64,000 bases of DNA from NCBI GenBank assembly GCA_015501055.1, contig JADNYV010000001.1:1550001-1614000 (forward strand), in the 5' to 3' direction. The notes under the pieces are model-generated. The model was given only the letters and a program-made list of their open reading frames with translations, did not search any database and was not told the origin of the DNA. Within the stretch, counting starts at the first letter, position 1. Each line of letters opens with the position of its first letter. Shown piece after piece: positions 1-10,860 of this stretch. Made by a program: the position numbers and the translations under genes. Source of the stretch: Mucidula mucida. Its lineage: Eukaryota > Basidiomycota > Agaricomycetes > Agaricales > Physalacriaceae.

Positions 1-2325
1 CACCGGCCATCTAGTACCAGAAACGCACCCTAGCATAGCAGACGCACCCAAAAACAAGTACGAAAGGCTGGAGAACCGCATCTGTGTGTACCATATTAGC
101 ATTCAGTCACGTAAAATAACTAAATCCTTACAGCTGAGTGGAAGCACTTCTTCGGCAGAAGGAGAACGCGCCGGATATCAACTCTGATTCAATCTTTTCT
201 CTACGAACAAATGGGAACTCTACCAGCCCGTCTCATAACATGTCGAACGGAGGACACAGATCATATACGGAATCGCGGGACCCTTCAAACAGTCCAAAAA
301 CGCTCTTGTCGCCAGGTATCGCCATCACAGCCGAAGCGAATAGCAGTTCGCAGACATGGGATGTAATGTGGACTAACTGGCCCCCCAATTTACCCGCCCC
401 AGAGCTTCTACGGCATCTGTGAGTGCGAACACAGTCTTACTCGCACGCGACCTTGATGCCCTTGTCAGAGTTGAGGTATTCTTCCTTTTCCATCCCCACT
501 CTACTCGACTGTTCCATCCATCAACATTCATGGCGTCGCTTACATTGCCTCCGACACATCCGAAGTTTCCTGTTGCACCCATCCTTCATGCAATATGTGC
601 TGTTGGCAGCCTTTATACAGGCATGGTTACTTCTCCGCCGCTGCCCAATCTAGCCGAAGTAGAACCCGGTGAGTAGTACAAACCGGCGAGGTCGGAGGAG
701 TATGAAGTGTTCCTTTTTACCTTCTTTCCAGACGAGATATTCCACGAAAGGCATCGATCGAAAGAGGAGAGACCAGATTCTTTCGCAGAGCAACAGATCA
801 AGCTTGCGAAGACTGGAGCGAAGCGACTCGAGCTACTAGGTCAGGACCTTTTGGAGGCTACACAAGGTATGCATAACGTGCAACATAGGAATATTAGTAA
901 CGCGCTACAGCCTACGTCATATGCTGCTGGTTCTACATCTCTCATCTGAAGTGAGTCCTTCTGTTGATGTCTTGTACTAGACCGGTTAACAGCATTCTAG
1001 GCATGTAGAAGTAAGGGACCTGTTTCTACGATGTGGTGTTGTGCTCATCTAAGAACCAGTTATTTACCACAGCTGCCGAGGCGTTACGATTATCTGTGCC
1101 TTTAGGATTGAACATGTGCCCACCCTTCAACTCCATTGCTGTCTCGCCTAGACCTGCTTCCCTTCTACCGCCTGCACGTACAGTGATAGAAGACGAAATG
1201 CGCCGAAACGTGTTCTGGCTGGCATACGCCAACGAACGACAGCATGGTTGCGCAAATGGTTGGGCTCACAGTCTAGATGATCAGGATATCTCCCAACTGC
1301 TACCACTACGTGGGGATCAGTATGTACAGGGGGTACATTGATCCTTCCCTCATTTGAGCTTCGTCTAATGAGTTGCTAGAAACTTGTTACGCCTCACGAC
1401 CGCCAGTGGGCGCATATCAAGGATCTCTTACTCGTACATCCCGAAGGTCAAGTTGATTCGTTCAACTTATATATCAAGAGCACAATATTACTTTGTATGT
1501 TCTTGCTCATTCTTCGCTTCACTTCGACTTATTCGCATCCAAGCCCGCGTGAAAACATTCAACATGCGCTTTAGGGCTAAACATTTCAATGGGGATGAAA
1601 CTATCACCTCACGAAATCCTCTTCCTCGACCAACGGGTTCCTCAGAAGTTGATGCGCGTATGTCGGTTGGGTTTATCGAATTAGACAACACGATCTCTTC
1701 GTTTTTGGGAACCTTTCCGGCACATCTACGAAGTCCTATCATGAACAACACAGTGGACAATCATCTATATACTGCGTGTCTCATTGTACATGTGTAAGAT
1801 ACCTGATCTCAGCTCGATGACTTTCTTATTGACTCTGCATCACAGATCAAACATCATCCTGCATGACCCTCACGCCGACGTACGACAATCAGGCTGTATA
1901 TCAGCACTCAAGATTCTCACCGCTGCGCGTGCTATCCTTGATCTCATCTATGCAGTTTGGTCGACAAATTTCGATATAACACTTTTAGATCCTTTCTGCT
2001 CAGTGCGTTGAACACACCAGTGACTGGTACATCTAACTCGACCTTTACAGTTCTGTTGGCTTCACGGTGGCCGGGTTCTTATCAGATTCCTACAGGCTGC
2101 TATGGAGGCGAACAGCCAAGACCAAGTTTCGACTTTGCGAGCGGAGTTGGAGTTTATATTGTATGTCGCGTGTACTGTCGCCATGAGCAGGAGCTAACTT
2201 TGAATAGGACTGCTCTCACGAAGGTGGGCCAGCGGTACGCCATGGCGTATCGTTCAGCAAAAGTCCTGGAGGACTTGATGGCTGAAACCGGTGTGCACTC
2301 GGTGACCGGTATTATGTCTGTTTGA
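1..2325 (+). CDS. Zn2Cys6-type fungal transcription factor, 5' end outside window
   Basis: The C-terminal part of a nuclear transcription regulator of the Gal4-like class. The reading frame is open at base 2 and continues into a leucine-rich stretch (KYERLENRI then LEALLRQKE) typical of the coil just after a zinc cluster; the cluster itself must lie upstream of the window. Following exons carry the fungal-specific regulatory domain: FHPSTFMASL, HAICAVGSLYT, ALRLSVPLGLN, FWLAYANERQHG and DDQDISQLLP. About ten short introns interrupt it, so no single frame is long, but each junction I checked keeps the frame, and there is no sign of a broken gene. The last exon (YAMAYRSAKVLEDLM) ends at TGA 2323-2325. 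The target genes are unknown. The neighbour downstream is prephenate dehydratase on the same strand. Confidence 0.85.
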
Positions 2326-2534
2326 GGTTCGGGGGTTGTTTACCTTCATAGTAATTTATCTAGCATATTTCCTGTGCAAGCTTGTTGTATTTCCATGTAA
2401 AATTTTCCGTTGTATCATGACACTGTGCGGTGTGAGCTCAAGTCCGCTCGCCTGACGGAAACTCAAAACGCGATCGATCAGCATATGTGGGTGGGCGATG
2501 AGCGCCCAGGGGCGCTCGTCACCCTCTTTCAGTT

Positions 2535-3568
2535 ATGACCTCCAGCACAGTTACTTTTCTGGGTCCTGTAGGCACTTACACGCATCAGGTTTGTGATCTG
2601 GTCCTCGATGGTCCTGCGTTACTCACTGTAGAAGGCCGCTTATAACAGGTTCGGTCCGAATGCAATCTATAATGAATGCTCAAGCATTTCAGGTGAGATA
2701 TCAAGCATTCTGCTACTGATGCGGAGTGATATGCATTGTATTCAGACATTTTCGCGTCATTAGCCTCGCATCAGATAGGTGTAGTTCCTCAGGAAAACAC
2801 GACGTTTGGATCTGTCATTGAGACGTACGATTGCCTTCGTCAGCGTGAATCCTACTTTGTCCGGGGCGAAATCACACTCGCGATTCAACACTGTCTCCTG
2901 GTCAAAAAGGGAACGAAGATATCAGACATAGACTGCATAATGAGTCATGAACAAGTGCGTTTCTCGATGGTATCCTGAATCTTGCTCTAATCTCTCTCAA
3001 GGCATTGGGCCAATGTACTACCTTCATTGGCCAATATTTGCCAGGGGTATCCATAAAGAAAACTTCATCCACGGCGGCTGCAGCGCGCGCCGTGCTAAGT
3101 GGACCCTCAAACACCGCGGCAGCGATCTGTTCTAAAATATGCGCCACAATTTTCGAAGGGACAGAGATCCTACATGAGGGAATTCAAAACCAGAAAGGTA
3201 ACAATCCTGACCAATAGCTCATGAGATATCTCACGCGTCTGCCAGACAATTTTACTCGATTCTACATCGTAGCTCAGGATTCCAGCATCTCGATACCTCA
3301 GTCGTTGGAGCTCTCTAAGCAATCTGCGCTGCTGAGACTGTGGCCTCTATCGCCTGTAACCGATTTGATCAATACGCTTCATGTGCTCAATCTACAAGTG
3401 CGGCGCATTGACAGACGTCCCGCGCTTGACGCAACGCCATTCCATGATATTTACTTCGTTGAAGTCTACAGCAAAGACCCACTGCCCTCGCAGAAGGATA
3501 TAATAGAAGAAAGCATAGAACGCGCACGGAATTTAGGCGCCTTAATAGACCTTGTGGGGATGTGGTAA
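2535..3568 (+). CDS. PHA2: Prephenate dehydratase
   Basis: Converts prephenate to phenylpyruvate, the committed step to phenylalanine. Five exons are predicted: 2535-2588, 2632-2692, 2746-2954, 3002-3197 and 3246-3568, giving 280 residues, the normal size for fungal Pha2. The N-terminus TVTFLGPVGTYTHQ, then IGVVPQENTTFGSV and SSTAAAARAV are characteristic of the PDT catalytic domain, and DNFTRFYIVA carries the T-R-F catalytic motif. The C-terminal part (from about residue 190) is in the position of the ACT regulatory domain that normally binds phenylalanine, though it looks divergent (ALLRLWPLSPVTDLIN). The stop lies only 34 bp from the 3' end of the convergent P450 gene, so transcripts probably overlap. 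Confidence 0.93.
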
Positions 3569-3602
3569 TGGATAATAAGATTACATTGAGCTCAACTCTG
3601 GC

Positions 3603-5727
3603 TCAACTGTCGTGGAGAGCGGTTTCTTCAATCAGTGTTGCGGCATCAGGAGATCTCGGCGTAATGGAGCATTCGAAAGGTTCGGGGTGGCTAAGTCGTT
3701 ATAAATCTGTGTTTTAGCAGCACAGAAGGGGCATACCTCAACAAGGAAGATCCGTACAGTTCGCTCGGTACTATCGATTCTCCTTTTCCATCGAACGCGT
3801 TGCTGATTCTGTAGGTCGACAGTATAGACGCTACAGCGATCCAGAGGAAGTCAAATGCAAAAAACCGGCCTGGACACATTCTTTGCAGTGAAAAGTGTCA
3901 CTGTCTTTCCTCCATTCCAGGGAATACGACTGACCTCCGACCGAACCCGAAAGCTGCGTCTGGAATGGCGTTCAGAGACGAAGCGCCATCGATATTTTTT
4001 TCAAAACGACTCGGATCGAAAGTCAAAGGGTCAGGGTATACAGCCCTGCGATAAAAGATAACAACAGGCTCCAGTCTTCAGAAAAGCGCGGACGTACGGG
4101 TCGTGCAGTACTGCCCAGACGTTGGGTATGATGGTCGTACCTTTGGGGATTCTGTAGCCGCGATATTCATCGTCCTCTGTAACGTAATGCACGAGGCCCA
4201 GCGGTGTGACCGGATTCCATCGGAGCAGCTTCGAGTATCGTCAGGTTGGTAGCTACATCGGGCGCGCTCTGCGAACCTCATAACATATACAATCCTGTAT
4301 AGTGTCGAATCAGTGACATACCGCAGAAATACAACCAGTGCTTACAATGTAAGGCAGCTGAGGCCGGTCAGAGAAAAGCGGTAGACGTTTGCCTATGGAA
4401 TCATCCAGTTCTCGTTGTGCGCGTTCCTGAACATGCGGATGCAATACGACACTACACCGCGTTGAGCATGAGACAACATAGACGTTATATGACCTCGGAA
4501 CGAACGCTAAGAAGAGCGACTGTAACGCAGATACCACAGTGTCAGCACCGGCTTATGAAATATGGCGTTGAATAAATTGTCAGAAGAGGCGTAAAACTGC
4601 CTTACCAGCATAGGTTGTCGCTGCCACGTTTCTGATGACGGTCTCGTCCACCCCACTTTGACCAAGAGCAATATCTTCAAGCTCTTGAGCTACGATACAT
4701 GATTTAGGGTTTCCGTCCAACTAGAATAGAATTCATATAAGTTGATGCGGTTTCAACCAAGATGAAGCGACTGACCATACGTCTTTTGACGACATCAAAA
4801 GGCCCGTTTACAAGCTGAAGTGATATGTTCCTCCAGATCGCCGCCTTGCTCTTGAAAGAAGCCCCTGGCAGCCAAGCGGGGATGTACTTTAGCATAGGGA
4901 TGTAATCCTGACAGAAAATATGGTTAGCCTAGGCGCAAGCGTAGCAAAACTTTGGACGTACGACTAGGTATGTCCCAAAAATCCCAGCGTGGCTTAGCGA
5001 GCTTATCGCGGTGTCAGCCAGAGTGACAAAGTTGTTCCCACTGTCGTCTACTGTCTCCTGGAGGTCGATGCCATATGTTATACGGACGATGAGGGACGTA
5101 GCTGAAGTTCGAACATGATTGAGGAAGCTAGGCGGGGATTTCATTAGTGAACGAAGCAACGTATGAACCTCCGTAAGCTGTAAGGGATGTCTTGCACTCG
5201 AATGGACAGGAAAGTGTTTCGCGAAAAGATGTCTGTGAATTTTCCAAGATGGGCCATAAGGCATAGATGACACGAGCCAGTTCCAGCCCATCAATTCAAC
5301 AACCATCGTCCTGGCCTAGTCCCCGCGATCAGCGTTACCCATAGGCAGTTTGCCGCACACATACTGGTCTGGATGAATAATTGGCACTTCTTTTTTCAAG
5401 GAGATCTGAGATGACCTGAATTGAAGGGGGAATGTAAGAGAAAGCAGAAGGTACGGCCTGGAGAAACCTCACCTCTGAAGAGTTCAAGATACAGATTGGA
5501 TTGCCCAGTATGCGCACATATACAAGGTCTCCATATATGTGTCGCCATTTGGCGTATACACGCCAAGCGTATTTCTTGGGTAGTTGGATAGACCCGAGCC
5601 AAGAAGAAGGAGGACCTGGCGGTAAAGGCAACCGCCTCTGATACTGGAATCTACTCCTCAGATAGAGCACAGTAGCGGCCAGGCAGAACCCGAAGACCAG
5701 GACGTGGACCGAAGATTCAGAGAACAT
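3603..5727 (-). CDS. Cytochrome P450 monooxygenase (first of two)
   Basis: A membrane-anchored haem monooxygenase. The start at 5727 gives an N-terminal membrane anchor (SVHVLVFGFCLAATVLYL) followed by the proline hinge LPLPPGPPSSWLG. Further in are a DTV segment of the I helix region (GADTVVSAL), the K-helix region LLRWNPVTPLG and the haem-binding loop FGFGRRMCPGR with its cysteine ligand. The frame is built from roughly ten exons, including a predicted 18-nt exon at 4277-4294. The C-terminus reads SHPEPFECSITPRS and stops at 3603-3605. From memory it resembles the large Agaricomycete group annotated as O-methylsterigmatocystin oxidoreductase-like; substrate unknown. It diverges from the CPSF30 gene with 167 bp between start codons. 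Confidence 0.88.
4277..4294 (-). other. Predicted 18-nt microexon in P450 gene
   Basis: Inclusion of these 18 nt, flanked by introns 4229-4276 (48 nt) and 4295-4345 (51 nt), gives PYIDCICYELLRWNPVTPLG, which matches the spacing of the P450 K-helix region. Without it six residues are missing before the ExxR-type region. Inferred from frame and family pattern only. Confidence 0.6.
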
Positions 5728-5894
5728 GGAGCGATTAGATGGCGGTGAGACCCCAAGAGTACGAATTTCCCTGCCAGCTTCTCCGACATTGCTGAGTATC
5801 AAAATGCGAACCTACTTCGCGCGTTCGAATCAGTGTGGCCCGGGTAGACGTGCCTCACTGCTCAGTCACATCACACTCTTTTTAAAACCACCAC

Positions 5895-6959
5895 ATGACG
5901 TCCGCCGCCAACCCGCTTTCTGGGTCCCTCAAGGATATTATAAACCCACAGTTCCACCAAAACAACTTTGCAGCGGAACTTTATGCTAAAACGCAGCTCA
6001 ATTTGAAGCTCGACAAGGGTACGTGTGATCCTGTTGACCTTTTTCCGCATTCACATGGTTTTCTAGATGATCAAATCTGCAGACTGTCGCTCACCGCGAC
6101 AGGATGCCCTCTTGGGCCTCTGCACTGTCCCTTACGCCATACAACTCCGTCCCTCCAGAACTTCCAGCCCCCAAAGCCCGCCCCCATACACCCCCGCGAC
6201 CGTGAACGTCTTTCTACCGTTTGTAAACATTGGCTACGCGGTCTTTGCAAGAAGGGCGACGCATGCGAGTTCTTGCACGAGTACAACCTTAGACGTATGC
6301 CGGAATGCTGGTGGTTCGCCAGATACGGCTATTGCTCAGCCGGTGATGAATGTCTCTACGCACATCCCAAGGAACGTAAGGTGGTATGCCCCGATTACAA
6401 ACGAGGTTTCTGTAAATTAGGTATGTCCGTGTATTTCAATATCCACTATTCAATTATTAAGCGCCCCAGGTCCTGACTGCCCCCGCAAACATGTTCGACG
6501 CGTTGCCTGTCAGTTATATCTGACAGGTATGTGTCCACTTGGTCCGGACTGTCCCAGAGGACAGTAAGTGAGAACATCATTTGATCCTTCTGAACACCAA
6601 GCTTTCTGTTTCTAGCCCGAAGCCGAACTTACCAACACAGAAAGATTATGATCCACCTACACCTCCGACACGAGACCTTGGCCCACCGCCTCCCGGTTAT
6701 GGGAGGTACTCTGACTTTGACCGCGGCTTTTCTGGCGGTGGTGCCCCATATGGTCAAGGAAATCCTTCGTCAATGGGCCCAAGACGCAACTTGGATGAAG
6801 TTCTCTGTTTCAAGGTGAGTTGATTGCTTCAGTATTTGCTTGTCCGGAGACCTCATGACTTGGTAGTGTGGAGAGAAGGGACATTACGCGAATCACTGCC
6901 GCAATCGTAATGTACCAGGCAGCCGCGGAGGCGTGGAACGTAGAAAGTTTGATGAATGA
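5895..6959 (+). CDS. YTH1: mRNA 3'-end processing zinc-finger protein, CPSF30/Yth1
   Basis: A subunit of the cleavage and polyadenylation factor that recognises the poly(A) signal in the nucleus. Exons 5895-6018, 6067-6420, 6470-6563, 6616-6814 and 6867-6959 sum to 287 residues. Five tandem CCCH fingers lie in the first two thirds; four have clean C-X7/8-C-X5-C-X3-H spacing (for example CKHWLRGLCKKGDACEFLH and CQLYLTGMCPLGPDCPRGH). After a proline/glycine-rich linker there is a C-terminal CCHC zinc knuckle, CFKCGEKGHYANHC, which is split by the last intron. The knuckle is present in metazoan and many fungal CPSF30 proteins but absent from the short S. cerevisiae Yth1. The gene is housekeeping and sits between two P450 genes. 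Confidence 0.95.
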
Positions 6960-7617
6960 GTACTTCTCGCCTGCGTTAACGTTGTTGATTCGCTTGTATC
7001 TGTATGTTATACGTTGTATCCCTAGTGCTCTATTCGTCACAGTGCTCTGCATGATGTGATGCCGGCTCTTCGTGCATGGTGAGGTGTCAATTTTAGTTTT
7101 TGACCTCTATTGAAGAGACTTGTCCGCCAAGATGTTTCCGGTGGACTATCTATATGCACAGGGCTGTGGTGACTCGTAAGCAGGCGCGTAATCCGGATGA
7201 TACTTTAAGTAGCATCCTTCACCAGAATAGGCTGAGGTAGGCGACATGACATTTTTGATACACAAGCTCACGCTCTCTCACGATATGCCGCTTTCCGGCC
7301 TAGTACCTCGGTGGCAGTGGGTCTTTTGGTGGATTTCGCTGTATAGTATGGTTATTTCATTGCAGATCTTAACCTAGCTATGAAGAGGCAACACGATCAT
7401 AAGTCTTCATAAGTGAGCAGTGGATGAGGATACCCCCGCATTTGAAATTCACTAATGTTTCCCCACAGATCATTTGTTCTTGGACGCGTTCGTCGGACGC
7501 GCTCACTTGCATCGATTGTTATCACGTGTTGTCTGCTTCTTGCCTCTCATGACAGAGCCCCTATCTCGGATCATCGTGGTATATATACTCTGGTCGGAAG
7601 CAAGAATACCAACTACC
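6960..7617 (+). other. Intergenic region between CPSF30 and second P450
   Basis: No coding potential is convincing here; short open frames lack family motifs and splice partners. The stretch should contain the CPSF30 3' flank and the P450 promoter, whose TATA element lies at its downstream end. Confidence 0.6.
7580..7587 (+). promoter_or_regulatory. TATA element upstream of second P450
   Basis: The octamer TATATATA ends 30 bp before the ATG at 7618. Position and sequence fit a TATA box, but the distance implies a very short leader. Confidence 0.45.
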
Positions 7618-9209
7618 ATGATTGTCGACTTCCTCGAGAAACCACCCGTTCTTCTGGCGCTCGGATGCCTCGCCGTCTATGTGATCTCTCTACTACGCCG
7701 TAGTAAACACCATCTACCGCCTGGTCCTCCCATAAACTCCATTCTCGGAAATGTTTGGCCGACTGCTTATGCGTACCGCTTCTTCGAGCATTGGACACAA
7801 CAATACGGTCCCGTCTTCAGTTTACGACAAGGAATGGAGACCATCATTGTCATTGGCCGGTATGATGCCGCCGTAGCAATTATGGAGCGAGAAGGGGCGT
7901 CTCTAGCTGATCGACCTCGCAGCGTTGGCGCTGGAGAAACTTTGAGCGGCGGCATGCGTGTTCTCTTGACACCACACGGAGAGCGGTTCAAGAAGATGCG
8001 GCGCGCTCTTCACGCTCATTTACAACCCAAGAGTGTGGCGGGTTACGAGGATGTCCTAACAAAGGCTTCTATGACACATCTCCGCGACCTTGTCCGAAAC
8101 CCCTCCAGACATCAGGACCATGCGAAGCGTTATGCTGCTGGTGTGGTTATGGCTTTAACGTACGGCAAGGTACCAGAATCCTTCGAGGATCCGGAGGTAC
8201 AAAGCGTCAACCGGTGTTTAACCCGTCTGGGGTTGGCCATGCGTCCAGGCGCGTGGAAGGTGGATGTATTTCCTTTCCTTAGGCATGTTCCACGATACGT
8301 CTTTTCCATCACCGCTTCACGAATTAATTTCCTCTGTAGGTTTATTCCAGGCTATCTAAAGCCTCTTCGCGAAGGACATGTGGAGGAGCTCGCGTTGTTT
8401 AAGAGCCTGTTAAAGGAGGTCAAAGATTCGCCCGCACCCCCACCTAGTTTCGGCGTCTACTTGTTAGAACGCCAAGCTGAACTCGAGCTTAGTGACGATG
8501 AGACGGCGTATTTGGCTGGAAGCATGTTCGGGGCTGGGAGCGACACTACTGCATCGGCAATCAGCGTTGCCTTAATGGCAGCCGCTGCATATCCTGAAAC
8601 TCAAGAACCTATTCGTCGCGAACTTCGCGCCTTGGGCCGTATACCTACATTCGCAGACAAAGATGTTCTTCCTCAGACAATGGCGTTCGTCAACGAAAGT
8701 TTTCGATGGCGTCCTGTTACTGCAGGTGGCTTTCCCCATAAAGCGACGCGAGATATCATTTGGGTATGCCATTTTGATTCATCCTTGCTTCCTTTACCTA
8801 GTATCGCTAGGACGACTACATCATACCAGCGGGTTCGACTGTCATAGGCAACGTTTGGAGCGTCGGCCGTGATCCAGAATACTTCCCAGATCCTGAGACA
8901 TTTAACCCATCGCGATGGCTAACGTCTGACGGTGAGCTTCGTACAGATGTGAAAAGTTATCCTTTCGGGTTCGGGCGTCGTGTTTGCCCCGGTCAACATC
9001 TCGCCACTGCGTCTGTCTTCCTCAATACGGCGCTCATCCTATACTTCTTCGGGCTAAGTATGGACGAAAAACATCCTATCAACACCTTAGCCTTTACTCA
9101 CAGCGCGAATGCTCATCCCGAGCCGTTCAAATTAATATTTTTGCCGGAGGAGAGGGATTGGGAGTCAACGAAGGAAATGATTGAGCAGGCTTGGGCAAGT
9201 GTACAATAG
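7618..9209 (+). CDS. Cytochrome P450 monooxygenase (second of two)
   Basis: A microsomal-type P450 of 514 residues from just two exons (7618-8763 and 8811-9209), much less intron-rich than its neighbours. I chose the ATG at 7618 (context ACCATGA) because it begins directly before the membrane anchor VLLALGCLAVYVISLL and the hinge HLPPGPPINSILG; an open frame extends upstream to 7474 but adds unlikely sequence. The I-helix oxygen-binding motif is AGSDTT, the K-helix E-x-x-R is ESFR, the PERF-like region is NPSRW and the haem loop is FGFGRRVCPG. It clearly belongs to a different P450 family from the gene at 3603-5727. The substrate cannot be told from sequence. A Zn2Cys6 regulator lies 1.65 kb downstream on the same strand. 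Confidence 0.93.
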
Positions 9210-10860
9210 TTCAATGAGATTGTTCGTGTATGATCTATCGATGCTAGCTGGCATAAGTACCGATCGGAACTGCGGACCGTGACTGGAACTTCTGTACCTC
9301 AAGAGTCATACTACTTCGTTCAATCTTTCATCAGCTTTCATCACGACATGGGTTGGCAGAAGACGTTTACTTTGTCGCGTCGCTCTAAAGGATGCCACTT
9401 GATCACCGACGAAGTCCGCTTACAGATTAAAGATGGATTAGAGGGTGTCTCTGTAGTTCATCCGCCGATTGCTTGATGTCGAGCTACTGATTCGTTCGGT
9501 TCAGGTTGGCATGCTGTTTCTCTTCGTGTAGGCACAATGGTGCTTAAATTGTTCTGTACTGATCATATTTTCTACTTGTAGAAAGCACACCTCGTGCGCT
9601 TTAACACTGAACGAAAACTGGGATAAAGGTGAATCATATATTGCTGATCATAACTTCGAGTTGACGGTCAAAATCTAGATGTACGCAAGGGTATGCTTTC
9701 AAAGGCTGCGATGTTTTTTTTGCTTTCCTTAATGATGCCTTGAGACATGGACATGGCGTTGGACCATGTTGTACCAGAAACTCTCGACTGGCTGCATACA
9801 GATGAAGGACCTGAGTTAGTTCATTGATTTATTGAAACACACAGCAACTTCCATCTAGTAATACCTTTACAGTGACTCGTGCGTTCGCCTAATTTCGTCG
9901 TCGTCCTTGTTTTCCAAGTATTTCCAGGGTATCCCATACAAAGGCCTCCTTAATCGGACCGACTATTTCGATGCCAATCACAAATGGAGCCCTCAATCTG
10001 GGGACTTGGCAAGGTTCGAGTCCTTTCTCCTTTTTGAATCTGAGCTTGACGATCTGATGGTCTTCAGGTATTTACCTCACAGAATTTCGACACATCGCAC
10101 ACAGCCGGCAAGTCGTAGCCACCATAATGTATGATCATTTTTCATTGCCATAGGAAACTGAGAACAAGGAATTTCATAGATCTTGAAAGAGGTCCCAACG
10201 CTCTGTGCCTTCACACTTGCCTTTATGAGGACGCATCACCGCGTAGATTCGTTCTCCCTGCCTCGGCCTGCGTACACTGTACAGAATGATCATCAAACTA
10301 TAAACAGCACTTTGTTATCAAACGCAGAAGGATCAAAGACAATCGGAGAATAACGGTGTGTTTCGCTCAGTGGAAGAGCCATGGATGACGAGGACCGCCG
10401 ACGGCGGTTGGAAGTAAAATGTCAGTGACGTTTAAGCGTCAGCGAAAGGAGGCTGCTCTGTATCAGCACTGTGCTTCGGCGCTGTTTCTAAGCGATTCCC
10501 ATCCTTTGTAGTGGTGGAAACATGTCGAGTTGTAGACGCAGATGCCGGAGATCTATAGCAGTAGATCCCCCAGAGCCTGAGAAAGGGGGAGGGGATCAGG
10601 CCCACATTGGGCTAGTTAGGGGACGTCCGCGTGTAACGTGATTTCATGGGTGTTTGAAGAGCCCATAACATCGCCTCCTTCCCTCTCACAGTTTGACTTG
10701 AAAGTCGTGCACCGCTCTTCGTCCTTGTTAACCGTCTGAGCTCCGACTTACTTCCTTGTTTCCTTGCAACTACTACCCCCAGAGTTACCTGACAACCGGG
10801 GAATCACGCGCGCCTCTGCAATCATCGATACGCAATCCTTTCTCAGCTACTTACCACATC
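9210..10860 (+). other. Long intergenic region upstream of the second Zn2Cys6 regulator
   Basis: About 1.65 kb with only short open frames (for example 9279-9476 and 9907-10134) that carry no motif I recognise and no obvious splice continuation. A GGTTCGAGTCC string near 10012 looks like a tRNA T-arm, but no D-arm or acceptor stem accompanies it. The region is probably regulatory plus untranslated sequence. Confidence 0.55.

Noticed and set aside
1..2325. First Zn2Cys6 gene as a pseudogene, because its frames are fragmented
   Set aside because: The fragments join through short introns with correct phase and give the whole regulatory domain.
3603..9209. The two P450 genes as a tandem duplication
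   Set aside because: Their sequences and intron numbers differ widely; they belong to different P450 families and lie on opposite strands.
10005..10030. tRNA-like T-arm (GGTTCGAGTCC)
   Set aside because: Only a four-pair stem forms, and no D-arm, anticodon arm or acceptor stem can be placed in the 70 bp around it.
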